A stretch of DNA of 64,000 bases from NCBI GenBank assembly GCA_030530685.1, contig JAUMUM010000008.1:29337-93336 (forward strand), in the 5' to 3' direction. The position numbers were made by a program, and so were the translations under genes. The stretch comes from Actinomycetaceae bacterium. Its GTDB lineage: Bacteria > Actinomycetota > Actinomycetes > Actinomycetales > Actinomycetaceae. Below the pieces are notes generated by a model. It had not been told where the DNA came from and did not search any database. It was given only the letters and a program-made list of their open reading frames with translations. How positions within the stretch are numbered: the stretch's first letter is position 1; every line of letters starts with the position of its first letter. This document shows positions 9,384 to 17,468 of this stretch, one piece after another.

Positions 9384-9412
9384 TTTCAACGGGAGTGGCG
9401 GCGATGTAAGAT
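9384..9412 (+). promoter_or_regulatory. Probable promoter of infA-rpmJ-rpsM-rpsK
   Basis: TAAGAT (9407-9412), preceded directly by TG, makes a good -10. TTTCAA lies 17 bases upstream as a weak -35. Transcription would start near 9419, giving an 80-base leader before infA. A promoter is expected here because the upstream genes are accessory. Confidence 0.4.
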
Positions 9413-9498
9413 GAATCCTCGGTATGCTCTGCCCGCGGTGGAGTTTGCCAGGCTCCGCGCAACCCGGCGCGAGGCCTACAGGAGTGTTAGCGAGGGTT

Positions 9499-9720
9499 AT
9501 GGCGAAGAAGGATGGCGTCATCGAGGTCGAAGGGTCGGTCGTAGAGGCCCTCCCGAACGCGATGTTCCGCGTCGAGCTGGAAAACGGGCACGTCGTGCTC
9601 GCGCATATTTCCGGCAAGATGCGCCAGCATTACATCAAGATCCTGCCGGAGGACCGCGTGGTGGTCGAACTGACCCCCTACGATCTTTCGCGCGGCAGGA
9701 TCGTGTACCGCTATAAGTGA
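9499..9720 (+). CDS. infA: Translation initiation factor IF-1
   Basis: IF-1 binds the 30S A site during initiation. The 73 residues starting [20 protein letters not shown] and ending [12 protein letters not shown] are a full-length OB-fold IF-1. The frame is open further upstream, but the ATG at 9499 with GAGGG in front gives the exact family length. It heads the alpha-operon genes. Confidence 0.97.
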   Translation: MAKKDGVIEVEGSVVEALPNAMFRVELENGHVVLAHISGKMRQHYIKILPEDRVVVELTPYDLSRGRIVYRYK

Positions 9721-9766
9721 GCCCCGATTGCTATCGCCGCCAGTACCTGGTGGCAAGGAAGTAACG

Positions 9767-9880
9767 ATGAAGGTCAAGCCCAGTGTGAAGAAGATCTGTG
9801 ACAAGTGCAAGGTGATCCGTCGCCACAGCCGCGTCATGGTGATCTGCGAGAATCCGCGACACAAGCAGCGCCAAGGCTGA
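9767..9880 (+). CDS. rpmJ: 50S ribosomal protein L36 (zinc type)
   Basis: The product of 37 residues, [20 protein letters not shown] and onwards, is the classic L36, the smallest protein of the large subunit. The zinc ligands are visible: CxxC at ICDKC, a further Cys in VICENPRH, and the His of that segment. An AAGGAAG ribosome binding site precedes the ATG. Too short for many gene finders, but the infA-rpmJ-rpsM order leaves little doubt. Confidence 0.96.
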   Translation: MKVKPSVKKICDKCKVIRRHSRVMVICENPRHKQRQG

Positions 9881-10019
9881 TCGGTCGCAGCGGGCCAAGC
9901 CCGCGACCCAGCACTGCCTGCCGGAAGGCCGCCCCCGGACCGGAGGCCGGGGCCCGTGGCGCCAGCCGCGGGGAAGGCAGTGCCCCACACCTTCGGTAAA
10001 GACAATAGGAGCTAAGGAA

Positions 10020-10391
10020 TTGGCACGTCTATCCGGCGTCGATCTTCCCCGCGAGAAGCGGATCGAGATCGCGCTCACGTACATCTACGGCATCGGCCGC
10101 ACCCGTTCCGCGCAGACTCTGGCCGCGACGGGTATCAGCCCTGACGTCCGCGTCAAGGACCTCACCGAAGACGATCTGGTCAAGCTGAAGAACCACATCG
10201 ACGAAAACTACAAGGTCGAAGGCGACCTGCGCCGCGAGGTCCAGGCCGACATCCGCCGCAAGATCGAAATCGGCTGCTACCAGGGCCTGCGCCACCGCCG
10301 TGGCCTGCCCGTCCACGGCCAGCGCACGAAGACGAACGCGCGCACCCGCAAGGGGCCCAAGCGCACCGTCGCAGGCAAGAAGAAGAAGTAA
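10020..10391 (+). CDS. rpsM: 30S ribosomal protein S13
   Basis: S13 lies in the head of the 30S subunit and contacts the P-site tRNA and L5. The 123 residues begin [20 protein letters not shown] and include YGIGRTRS and the basic C-terminus with [19 protein letters not shown]. The start codon is TTG, supported by AGGAG nine bases before and by the universal N-terminus. A 139-base, GC-rich gap before it can fold into a long hairpin (9911-9918 with 9976-9983). Confidence 0.96.
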   Translation: MARLSGVDLPREKRIEIALTYIYGIGRTRSAQTLAATGISPDVRVKDLTEDDLVKLKNHIDENYKVEGDLRREVQADIRRKIEIGCYQGLRHRRGLPVHGQRTKTNARTRKGPKRTVAGKKKK

Positions 10392-10415
10392 GCAGCTCGA
10401 GGAAGAAAGTAGACC

Positions 10416-10826
10416 ATGCCTCCCAAGACTCGCCAGGCAGCTTCCGGCAACCGTCGTCCGCGCCGCAAGGAGCGTCGCAATATCGCAGCCGGCCAGGCTC
10501 ACATCAAGTCCACCTTCAACAACACCATTGTCTCCATCACGGATCCGACGGGCGCGGTCATTGCCTCGTGCTCGTCCGGCCAGGTTGGCTTCAAGGGCTC
10601 GCGCAAGTCGACGCCGTACGCCGCTCAGCTTGCCGCGGAGAACGCCGCCCGCGCCGCCATGGACCACGGGATGAAGAAGGTCGACGTCTTCGTCAAGGGT
10701 CCCGGCTCCGGCCGCGAGACCGCGATCCGGTCGCTGACCGCCTCCGGGCTGGAGGTCACCTCGATTTCCGACGTGACGCCCCAGGCCCACAACGGCTGCC
10801 GCCCACCGAAGCGCCGCCGCGTCTGA
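10416..10826 (+). CDS. rpsK: 30S ribosomal protein S11
   Basis: S11 forms part of the platform near the E site. The product (136 residues) has the conserved [15 protein letters not shown], the [13 protein letters not shown] motif and the C-terminus [15 protein letters not shown]. The GAGGAAGAAAG site precedes the ATG. The next gene is rpoA; rpsD, usually found here in bacteria, is absent, a gene order also seen in other actinobacteria. Confidence 0.97.
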   Translation: MPPKTRQAASGNRRPRRKERRNIAAGQAHIKSTFNNTIVSITDPTGAVIASCSSGQVGFKGSRKSTPYAAQLAAENAARAAMDHGMKKVDVFVKGPGSGRETAIRSLTASGLEVTSISDVTPQAHNGCRPPKRRRV

Positions 10827-10945
10827 CCTATCCACGCCGCCAATCGCGGCGTCCGCGGGCATGCCCCGCACCACCCGCCAGCCGGACAGAGTGCTGGCGG
10901 GCCAACTGAACGTCAAATAGTGGGCGTTCATGAAAGGAATGAATC

Positions 10946-11950
10946 GTGCTTATCGCGCAGCGTCCTACTCTGACCGAGGAGCAGCTCTCCGAGCATCGCT
11001 CGCGCTTCGTGCTCGAGCCGCTGGAGCCCGGCTTCGGTTACACGCTTGGCAACTCCATGCGCCGCACCCTGCTGTCGTCCATTCCGGGCGCGGCGGTGAC
11101 GTCCGTCCGTATTGATGGCGTCCTCCACGAGTTCTCGACCATCGCGGGCGTGAAGGAAGATGTCGCCGACATCATCCTCAACATCAAGGAACTCGTCGTC
11201 TCGTCGGAAAACGACGAGCCCGTGCTCATGTACCTGCACAAACAGGGACCGGGCGAGGTCACGGCGGCGGACATCACCCCGCCGGCCGGGGTCGAGATCC
11301 ACAATCCCGACCTGCACATTGCCAGCCTCAACGAGAAGGGTAAGATCGAAATCGACCTGACGGTCGAGCGCGGACGCGGCTACGTCTCCGCGGCGCAGAA
11401 CAAGGGCTTCGACGACGAGATCGGCCGCATTCCGATCGACTCGATCTACTCGCCGGTCCTCAAGGTGTCCTACAAGGTCGAGGCCACCCGTGTCGCACAG
11501 CGCACCGACTTCGACAAGCTCATCATCGACGTCGAGGTCAAGCAGTCGACGACGCCGCGCGATGCCCTTGCCTCCGCCGGCAAGACGCTTGTCGAGCTGT
11601 TCGGCCTGTGCGTCGACCTCAACAACGAGGCCGAGGGAATCGAGATCGGTCCCGCGCCCGTCGTGGAGACCCAGTCCTCGGACCTGCAGCGCCCCATCAC
11701 GATTCTCAACCTTCCCGCCCGCTCGCAGAACTGCCTGCAGCGCGAGGGGATCCGCACCATCGGCGAGCTCATCCAGCGTTCGGAGGCCGACCTCCTGGAC
11801 ATCCGCAACTTCGGCGCGAAGTCCATCGAGGACGTCAAGGACGAGCTCGCAAAGCTCGACCTGCGCCTGAAGGATTCGCCGGCCGGATTCGTTTCGACCT
11901 ACGGCGATGACAGCTACACGATGCAGTTCAGCGACGACTCGCAGGCCTGA
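10946..11950 (+). CDS. rpoA: RNA polymerase subunit alpha
   Basis: The alpha subunit assembles RNA polymerase and its C-terminal domain contacts UP elements and activators. The N-terminal domain begins [20 protein letters not shown] and has [19 protein letters not shown]. The C-terminal domain contains the DNA-contacting helices with [16 protein letters not shown] and [11 protein letters not shown]. The start is GTG at 10946, with GAAAGGAATGAAT upstream. The length of 334 residues is normal. It is followed by rplQ. Confidence 0.97.
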   Translation: MLIAQRPTLTEEQLSEHRSRFVLEPLEPGFGYTLGNSMRRTLLSSIPGAAVTSVRIDGVLHEFSTIAGVKEDVADIILNIKELVVSSENDEPVLMYLHKQGPGEVTAADITPPAGVEIHNPDLHIASLNEKGKIEIDLTVERGRGYVSAAQNKGFDDEIGRIPIDSIYSPVLKVSYKVEATRVAQRTDFDKLIIDVEVKQSTTPRDALASAGKTLVELFGLCVDLNNEAEGIEIGPAPVVETQSSDLQRPITILNLPARSQNCLQREGIRTIGELIQRSEADLLDIRNFGAKSIEDVKDELAKLDLRLKDSPAGFVSTYGDDSYTMQFSDDSQA

Positions 11951-11979
11951 GGCCCGCATTCTTTCTAGGAGACACTACA

Positions 11980-12537
11980 ATGCCTAAGCCCACCAAGGGC
12001 CCGCGTCTGGGCGGTTCGCCCGCGCACCAGCGCCACATCATCGCGAACCTCTGCAAGGACCTGATCCGCCACGAGGGCGTGACCACCACGCAGGCTCGCG
12101 CCAAGGCCGTTCAGCCGTACATGGACAAGCTCATCTCCAAGGCCAAGCGCGGTGACACCCACAACCGCCGCCAGATCCTCAGGGTCGTCGGCGATCGTGA
12201 ACTCGCGGCCATCCTCATCGAGGAGCTCGCCCCGAAGTTCGCGCAGCGCGAGGGCGGGTACACTCGCGTCATCAAGCTCGGCAACCGCCGGGGCGACAAT
12301 GCCCCGCTGGCTCGCATCGAGCTCGTCCTCGAGGCTGTTTCGCCCAAGCAGGCGGTCGTCAAGGAGGCCGAGAAGGCCGCCGAGCGTGCTGCCAAGGCTG
12401 AGGAGCCGGCCGAGGAGGAAGTCGAGGAGACTGCCGAGGCCGACGAGCCGACCGACGATGTGGCCGAGGCCGACGATCAGGCTGCTGCTTCCGATTCGGA
12501 GTCTGCCGAGGACGAGGAGCCTGCGGCGGACAAGTGA
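11980..12537 (+). CDS. rplQ: 50S ribosomal protein L17 with acidic C-terminal tail
   Basis: L17 lies near the exit tunnel. Residues 1-120 are canonical: MPKPTKGPRLGGSPAHQRHI, VTTTQARAKAVQPYMDKLI and GDNAPLARIELV. A roughly 60-residue Ala/Glu/Asp-rich tail follows, giving 185 residues instead of about 120-130. Acidic tails on L17 are known in several actinobacteria; this one is long, and its function is unknown. An AGGAG site supports the ATG, and a terminator hairpin follows. Confidence 0.96.
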   Translation: MPKPTKGPRLGGSPAHQRHIIANLCKDLIRHEGVTTTQARAKAVQPYMDKLISKAKRGDTHNRRQILRVVGDRELAAILIEELAPKFAQREGGYTRVIKLGNRRGDNAPLARIELVLEAVSPKQAVVKEAEKAAERAAKAEEPAEEEVEETAEADEPTDDVAEADDQAAASDSESAEDEEPAADK

Positions 12538-12575
12538 TCGGCCCGCTGGCGGCCGAGGCTAGCGCACTGGCGACG

Positions 12576-12602
12576 AGCGGGCACCTTCGGGTGCCCGCTT
12601 TC
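12576..12602 (+). terminator. Rho-independent-type terminator after rplQ
   Basis: A perfect 10-base stem (AGCGGGCACC / GGTGCCCGCT) closes on a stable TTCG tetraloop. It is followed by a short T-containing stretch (TTTCG). It marks the end of the alpha-operon transcript. Confidence 0.65.
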
Positions 12603-12674
12603 GCATATCCAGATCCGGGCGTGTGGCCCTGGTGATAGGCTCTCCGCGGAGAAAGGCGAGGGAAGGACGGGCCC

Positions 12675-13418
12675 GTGTGGATCAATGGCATGCATAGCGA
12701 GACCGGGCCGATGGCGATAGAGATCGAGGGCGAGATCTCGCCCTTGCCGGGCCTGGCCGGGTCCGCGGGGCTGCTCGGGCCCGGCGGCCTGCCCACTCCG
12801 ACATGGAGCAGCTTCGGCCGAGCCGACCGCAAACTGCTAAGGATATACCGAGACTTTCGCATATGGTTGGCCTACGCCGACAGAACGGGATACCTGGCGC
12901 GAGTCGTCGGCTACCCGGGGTTCAACGCGAGTCGCGCGGCGCGACGCCAGGAGCTCGAAGAAGAACGTGCGCGACTTTCAGCAAGACGCGAGGCCTTGAT
13001 CGAGGCAGGTGGCGACCCAGCTGAGGCCGCCGATCTGCAATCGCGCATGGAGCAACTCTCGATGGAGCAGATGGGTTTGACCGATGTGAAGACGTATTTC
13101 TTCTTTCCGGACACCAACGCGCCCAAGAGAATGGTGGGGTACGGGCTTGCGGCGTTTGCCTTGCAGCTCTTAGGGGTGGTGCTGGCACTGGGAGTGTACT
13201 TTCTGTTTCGGCAGAGCGCCTTCCCTTTCAGCAGTGACATCGCTGTCTCGGCCATATTCGATTCCATGCTCCCGGGAGTCTGGGTTTTCTGGTCAGTGGT
13301 TGGCCTGCTCTGCTTGTGGCGCGGAATTGTGGAAAGGCGGCGCTACTTTCGAAGCATACGCAGCAGCCTCGCCGATAACGCCATTTTCGCTGCCTTCACG
13401 CGCGCGACGGGCCAGTAG
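12675..13418 (+). CDS. Hypothetical membrane protein
   Basis: No family recognised. The product has 247 residues. Residues 1-45 are Gly/Pro-rich. A charged, helix-forming region at about 95-135 (EEERARLSARREALIEAG) probably makes a coiled coil. Two strong membrane segments follow at about 155-178 and 203-225, with a short cytoplasmic C-terminus. The start is GTG at 12675, eight bases after GGAAGGA. Base composition looks less GC-rich than the neighbouring ribosomal genes, fitting an acquired accessory gene placed between rplQ and truA. Confidence 0.65.
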   Translation: MWINGMHSETGPMAIEIEGEISPLPGLAGSAGLLGPGGLPTPTWSSFGRADRKLLRIYRDFRIWLAYADRTGYLARVVGYPGFNASRAARRQELEEERARLSARREALIEAGGDPAEAADLQSRMEQLSMEQMGLTDVKTYFFFPDTNAPKRMVGYGLAAFALQLLGVVLALGVYFLFRQSAFPFSSDIAVSAIFDSMLPGVWVFWSVVGLLCLWRGIVERRRYFRSIRSSLADNAIFAAFTRATGQ

Positions 13419-13518
13419 CCGGAAGGATCGGCTGTTGGCCAGGCCCCGGGACGCAGATGATAGAGTCCGTTCAGCGGCCACGACGTGATGGCCGGGCAAC
13501 GACGGCGAGGAGGAAGCG

Positions 13519-14088
13519 GTGTCCCAGGCACCAGGGTGGTACCCCGATCAATTCGACCCGAGGTACGAACGCTACTGGGATGGCGGAGCCTGGGGTCAAG
13601 CCAGGCCGCGGGCTGTTTCGCCCGGCGGTCCCGCACAGGTGCCTGCGGTCGGCGGCCCGCACGAGGGGCACGACGGGCCATTGGCTCCCAGCGGGCAGAC
13701 CGCACCCGGCAGCGGTCTGGCGCAGGCTACGCCCGGCAGCGGTCCGGCATATGGCGCCGCGGGAGCGGGTCCGGCCCCGGTGGCGGGTGCCTCAGACGCA
13801 TACGGGACGCCCACCCCTGTACGGGACGTGTGGCACTGGGGCGACGTCGTGCTACTCGGCTTCGGCATCGCGCTTATGGTCTTTCCCGCCCTTTTCGCCT
13901 ATGTCCTGACGGAGTTCTTCGATAACTTCGAAGATGACGACGGTGTATCGCGACTGGTCCTCAATTTCTTCCTGATCATTCCCGCATTGTTCTTTCTGGT
14001 TGGCTTCCTCATGACCGTGGCGTGGGTCATCAGGCGGCTGACGCGCCGGCGAAAGGTGAGACGGCTGTCGAGATTGGCGGGACGCTGA
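13519..14088 (+). CDS. DUF2510 two-pass membrane protein (paralogue 1 of tandem pair)
   Basis: Function unknown. The DUF2510 module is at the N-terminus: APGWYPDQFDPRYERYWDGG. A Pro/Gly/Ala-rich linker of about 75 residues follows, part of which (PGSG units, DNA copies at 13705 and 13732, period 27 bases) is a tandem duplication. Two membrane segments at about 117-135 and 148-172 precede a basic C-terminus. The start is GTG with GAGGAGGAAG in front. The next gene (14511) has the same architecture and similar membrane segments, so the two are tandem paralogues. Confidence 0.72.
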   Translation: MSQAPGWYPDQFDPRYERYWDGGAWGQARPRAVSPGGPAQVPAVGGPHEGHDGPLAPSGQTAPGSGLAQATPGSGPAYGAAGAGPAPVAGASDAYGTPTPVRDVWHWGDVVLLGFGIALMVFPALFAYVLTEFFDNFEDDDGVSRLVLNFFLIIPALFFLVGFLMTVAWVIRRLTRRRKVRRLSRLAGR

Positions 14089-14510
14089 TAGGCGGGGCGT
14101 CAACCGAGATAGGCGGGACGGGCTGCTGGTAGGCGAGTTAACTCTCGATAGGCAGGACTGCCGTCGGTAGGCTGGCCGCGCTCAAGAAGCCGCACTGCCG
14201 AAATCTTGAGGGGCCCGCCGGTGGGACGCCGGGTGTTCCCAAGACGATTCCGCGGTCCGGCTGGCGGACGGTCCGTGTTCTTTTGGCCGGCCGCGCGTTG
14301 TGGAGGCGGCAGTACGTTGTGGCTAGTGGCTAGTGGCTGATGGCGGGCTCTGCAGGTGTTCTTGAAACCGGTCCGAGTTCCGGCTTCCGCCAGGTTTGGC
14401 GCGTCTGTCTGGCGAATGTCAAGAGGGGAGTCCGGCTATTCTCTGGCTGGTAGATGTGTCGTTATACTTCCCGGCAGGTGGGATACGTTTTAAGAGCGGG
14501 GAGGGGCGCT
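14089..14510. other. Gap with decaying short repeats between DUF2510 paralogues
   Basis: No gene seen. From about 14070, inside the end of the preceding gene, to 14175 there are four to six copies of a 13-16 base motif close to GATAGGCGGGACG, each degenerate (14070, 14086, 14106, 14131, 14149, 14166). Further on, GTGGCTAGTGGCTAGTGGCTGATGGC near 14319 is another short array. The end of the gap carries TTATACT (14462-14468), a possible -10, and a GGGGAGGGG ribosome binding site for the gene at 14511. Confidence 0.5.
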
Positions 14511-15032
14511 ATGTCGATGGCCCCGGGGTGGTATCCGGATCAGGCAGATGGGCAGTACGAGCATTACTGGGACGGCGGCTCCTGGCGCGAGCGCAGGCTG
14601 CGGCCGGGTAACGGCGAGGCGCCCGTTCCCGGGTCGCCGTACGCTCAAGCGGAGTCTTGGGCTCCAAGCAAACAGAGTGCGCTCGACGCCACGGCGCGGC
14701 CCTGGGACCAAGCCGCGAGGGACGCGCCGAGCCACCCGTGGATGGAGGCGTCTTCAGAGGATTCGTCTGCTTCCGGCACGCTCGCGCGGCCGGACTACGC
14801 CGAACTGACGCGCTCCCGCGTCGCGGGAAATGCCGGTTCGGCCCAAAACCTCGCCATCGGCATATTTCTCATGGTCTTGCCCTCATGGTTCGTGTCCGCA
14901 TCCGGCATATTGTTCGACGGCTTTCTCATCAACGTGCCGCTGGTGGTCAAGGTGCCTTTCATCCTGTTTCCCTTGGTCTTCTTCCTCTCTGGGCTCGTAT
15001 TGGTGGTGCGCTGGGCAATCCATCATTATTGA
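14511..15032 (+). CDS. DUF2510 two-pass membrane protein (paralogue 2 of tandem pair)
   Basis: Function unknown. It has 173 residues. The DUF2510 module reads APGWYPDQADGQYEHYWDGG. A hydrophilic linker to about residue 105 is followed by membrane segments at about 110-130 and 142-168, ending just inside the membrane (RWAIHHY). The segment IFLMVLPSWFVS parallels IALMVFPALFAY of the preceding paralogue. The open frame extends upstream, but the ATG at 14511 follows GGGGAGGGG and places the GWYPD motif at residue 6, as in paralogue 1. Confidence 0.72.
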   Translation: MSMAPGWYPDQADGQYEHYWDGGSWRERRLRPGNGEAPVPGSPYAQAESWAPSKQSALDATARPWDQAARDAPSHPWMEASSEDSSASGTLARPDYAELTRSRVAGNAGSAQNLAIGIFLMVLPSWFVSASGILFDGFLINVPLVVKVPFILFPLVFFLSGLVLVVRWAIHHY

Positions 15033-15131
15033 CGTCGACGTTAGGTCGGCCCTGATGCAAGAGTAGCGGCCGGACGCAAGGTGGGCCTACGACCGCCCGC
15101 CCTGTCTATGTCCCGGCCGTCTGGCGCAGCC

Positions 15132-15218
15132 TCGTCGCTGGGCGCGCTTCATCGCTGGGCGCGCCGCGTTGCCTGGTACTGCGTCGTCACCTGGCACTGC
15201 GTTGCCTAGTACCGCCGC
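15132..15218. repeat. Degenerate 15-17 base tandem repeats
   Basis: Two copies of TCxTCGCTGGGCGCGCy (15132-15148 and 15149-15165) are followed by three related copies of the type GTTGCCTGGTACTGC up to 15218. They lie between the convergent DUF2510 gene and ROK kinase gene. No hairpin with a T-tract is seen. Confidence 0.6.
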
Positions 15219-15251
15219 GTCGCCTTAGCCCCTTGAACTCCTTGCAGCGGG

Positions 15252-16466
15252 TCACCTGGCCCCGGACCTGCCGGGCTTGGCCATTGACCAGGCGCGGACG
15301 CCACCGTTCATGCCGGCCGCATTCGGGATGATGACCACGTTGTCGCCGAGCTTGGCGCGCACGCTCGTGCTGATGCGCGAGGAATTGCCGCCCCCGATGT
15401 AGAGGTGGTCCCAGCGGAAGATCGGCCACAGCGTGTCGATCGCGCGCAAGACGCGGCGCGACCAGGCGGAGTCGCCCAGGCGCATGCGCTCCGACTCGCC
15501 GACGACGTCGTCGTAGGTCAGGCCCCAGCGCATCTGCGCATGCGACATTTCCAGGTGGGGGGCGAGCCGACCGTCGTCGACGAGGGCGCTGCCAAGCCCC
15601 GTACCCAGCGTGAGGACGAGCTCGCAGCCTTCGCCCGTGACGACTCCCGCCGCGGCCACCTCGGCGTCGTTGAGCACGAGGGCGGGCACCCCGAATTGGG
15701 CGCGAAGACTGGCCTCCATGTCGAGGTTGCCCCACGCGGTGGCGAGCTCGGGCTCGATCTTCGTGTGGGGCCCGGACCTGCGGATGTAGTGGGGCGTGTA
15801 GACGACGATGCCGTGGCGGATCATGCCGGGCATTCCCAGGGTGATGCGCTCGAAGCCGTCGAATGTGGCCGCGTGCTCACCGACGATCGCCAGGAGGTCA
15901 GTGGGGGAGAAGGGGTATCGCACGGCCGTGCGCTGGGGGCTGCCCAGCTGGAACCCGGCCGCGTCGAAGAGCGCCGTCTTGATGCCGCCGCCGCCGCAGT
16001 CGACGGCGAGAGTGCGGGGAGCCGGCGCGGCCGCGAAGGCCTCGACGTCGCCGAAGACCCGGGGCGCGTGGGCGAATGCCGCGGGATCGGCGGCACCCTG
16101 GCTCGACGATGGCCCCCGGCCGGGCGTTAGGCCCAGGCCGGGCACGGGGTGCGGTGCAGGGCTCTGGCCGAGCGCAGGGTGTGGTGCCGGGCCCTGGTCT
16201 GGCTTCAGGCCCGGGCCGGACGGGGAGAACTCGGGCGAGTGCTGGCTCGACGGGGCCAGGTGGTGCCCGGCCTTCCCGGGCGTTGCGGCCTGCCCGGCGA
16301 CCGTGGCGCCGGGGACGTCGGGCGTGAGATCTGGGCCGACGGTGACATCGGGACTGACGGTGACATCGGGACCGACGGTGGCATCGGGACCGACGCCGGA
16401 CGCCGGAGAATTGGGCGCGGCTGATGGCTCGGCAGGCGAGCTGGCACTGTGCGAAACTGGCGTCAT
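15252..16466 (-). CDS. ROK-family kinase, polyphosphate-glucokinase-like, with low-complexity N-terminus
   Basis: The C-terminal 260 residues are a ROK/PPGK-type sugar kinase: the phosphate loop VDCGGGGIKTALFD (about residue 152), VVYTPHYI, the catalytic VLNDAEVAAAG, and the second phosphate motif LTLGTGLGSALVDDG. The ROK zinc motif (CxCGxxGC) is absent, as in polyphosphate glucokinases, so phosphorylation of glucose by polyphosphate or ATP is plausible. About 145 N-terminal residues are Pro/Ala/Gly-rich and partly made of 18-base tandem repeats; they have no family counterpart. The annotated ATG shares its CATG with the truA start. The true start may lie inside the low-complexity region (for example a GTG at the VPGLGL segment). 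Confidence 0.7.
   Translation of the reverse strand: MTPVSHSASSPAEPSAAPNSPASGVGPDATVGPDVTVSPDVTVGPDLTPDVPGATVAGQAATPGKAGHHLAPSSQHSPEFSPSGPGLKPDQGPAPHPALGQSPAPHPVPGLGLTPGRGPSSSQGAADPAAFAHAPRVFGDVEAFAAAPAPRTLAVDCGGGGIKTALFDAAGFQLGSPQRTAVRYPFSPTDLLAIVGEHAATFDGFERITLGMPGMIRHGIVVYTPHYIRRSGPHTKIEPELATAWGNLDMEASLRAQFGVPALVLNDAEVAAAGVVTGEGCELVLTLGTGLGSALVDDGRLAPHLEMSHAQMRWGLTYDDVVGESERMRLGDSAWSRRVLRAIDTLWPIFRWDHLYIGGGNSSRISTSVRAKLGDNVVIIPNAAGMNGGVRAWSMAKPGRSGAR
16323..16394. repeat. Four 18-base tandem units inside the ROK kinase N-terminus
   Basis: Units at 16323, 16341, 16359 and 16377 follow GGTGACATCGGGACCGAC with few changes. Read on the minus strand they encode repeats of about six residues (VGPDVT type). 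The first unit is the most diverged. Less regular Gly/Pro-coding repeats continue toward 16120. Confidence 0.75.
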
Positions 16467-17346
16467 GGACCCGACCGTATCGCATTTGCACCGCCTGCGC
16501 CTCGACTTGGCCTACGATGGCACCGACTTCCACGGTTGGGCGCGCCAGGAGTCGATGCGCACGGTCGAGGGCACGCTGAGCCAGGCGCTACAGGCGGTGA
16601 CCGGCCGGTCGCATCGCCTCGTGGTCGCCGGCCGCACCGACGCCGGGGTCCACGCGCGTGGCCAGGTGGTCCACGTCGACCTCAGCGAGGAGGAACTTTC
16701 CCGCCTGCCCGGGCGTTCGTCGCGCACGCCTCCTAACGCGCTCGCCGAACGGCTGGCCGCGCTGCTGGCCCGGGAGAGCGGCGGCCCGAGGGGCAGCTCG
16801 GACATCGTCATCAAGGCGGTCTCCTATGCGCCCGAGGGCTTTGACGCGCGCTTCTCCGCGCTGTCCCGCAGCTACACGTACCGGATCTGCGACGACGCGA
16901 GCGCCTTCGATCCGTTGCGGCGTCGGGATGTGCTGTGGCAGACGCGCCCGCTCGACGTCGATGCCATGAACCGCGCGGCGGCCGGGCTCATTGGCGAGCA
17001 CGACTTCCTCTCCTACTGCAAGCCACGCCCCGGCGCGACGACGATCCGCCGGCTGCTGCGCCTCCAAGCGCGCCGGGAGGGAGGCCTCGTCGAGGTCGAG
17101 GCCCAGGCCGACGCCTTCTGCCACTCGATGGTGCGCACGCTCGTTGGCGCGCTCATGAGGGTCGGCCTCGGACAGCGCGACGAAGGATGGCCCGCGCGGC
17201 GCCTGGCCGAATGCAGCCGGACGGGGGAGGTGACGGTGGCTCCGCCGCACCCGCTGACCCTGGAGGCCGTATTCTACCCCGAGGACTCGCTGCTCGCAGC
17301 GCGGGCCGAGCAGACGCGGACGGTGCGCGGCGCGGCGGGGTGTTGA
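16465..17346 (+). CDS. truA: tRNA pseudouridine(38-40) synthase
   Basis: TruA makes pseudouridine at positions 38-40 of the tRNA anticodon arm. The catalytic aspartate is in GRTDAGVHARGQV. DLAYDGTDFHGWARQ near the start and the C-terminal FCHSMVRTLVGALMRVG are typical. The frame is open far upstream, but ATG 16465 gives the correct N-terminus and 293 residues. The ATG overlaps the divergent kinase's start codon on CATG. There is no ribosome binding site; GAAACT (16453-16458) is six bases before the ATG, so a leaderless start is possible. In many actinobacteria truA directly follows rplQ; here 4 kb of accessory genes intervene. Confidence 0.93.
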   Translation: MDPTVSHLHRLRLDLAYDGTDFHGWARQESMRTVEGTLSQALQAVTGRSHRLVVAGRTDAGVHARGQVVHVDLSEEELSRLPGRSSRTPPNALAERLAALLARESGGPRGSSDIVIKAVSYAPEGFDARFSALSRSYTYRICDDASAFDPLRRRDVLWQTRPLDVDAMNRAAAGLIGEHDFLSYCKPRPGATTIRRLLRLQARREGGLVEVEAQADAFCHSMVRTLVGALMRVGLGQRDEGWPARRLAECSRTGEVTVAPPHPLTLEAVFYPEDSLLAARAEQTRTVRGAAGC

Positions 17347-17450
17347 TGCCCAACGGCTTCTGGCATCGGCCCGCGGCTCGGGATCAAAGGCGGCGGTGCC
17401 GGGGGGAACGGGACGGCCGATGCCGGTGCGGCGGTGCCGAGCGATTTCCG

Positions 17451-17468
17451 TGAGATAATGACGAGGTG
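17451..17468 (+). promoter_or_regulatory. Extended -10 box directly before a GTG start
   Basis: TGaGATAAT (17451-17459) matches an extended -10. Seven bases later comes the GTG start of the LssY_C gene, so transcription would begin at or next to the start codon. No Shine-Dalgarno sequence is present. This suggests a leaderless mRNA. Confidence 0.45.
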
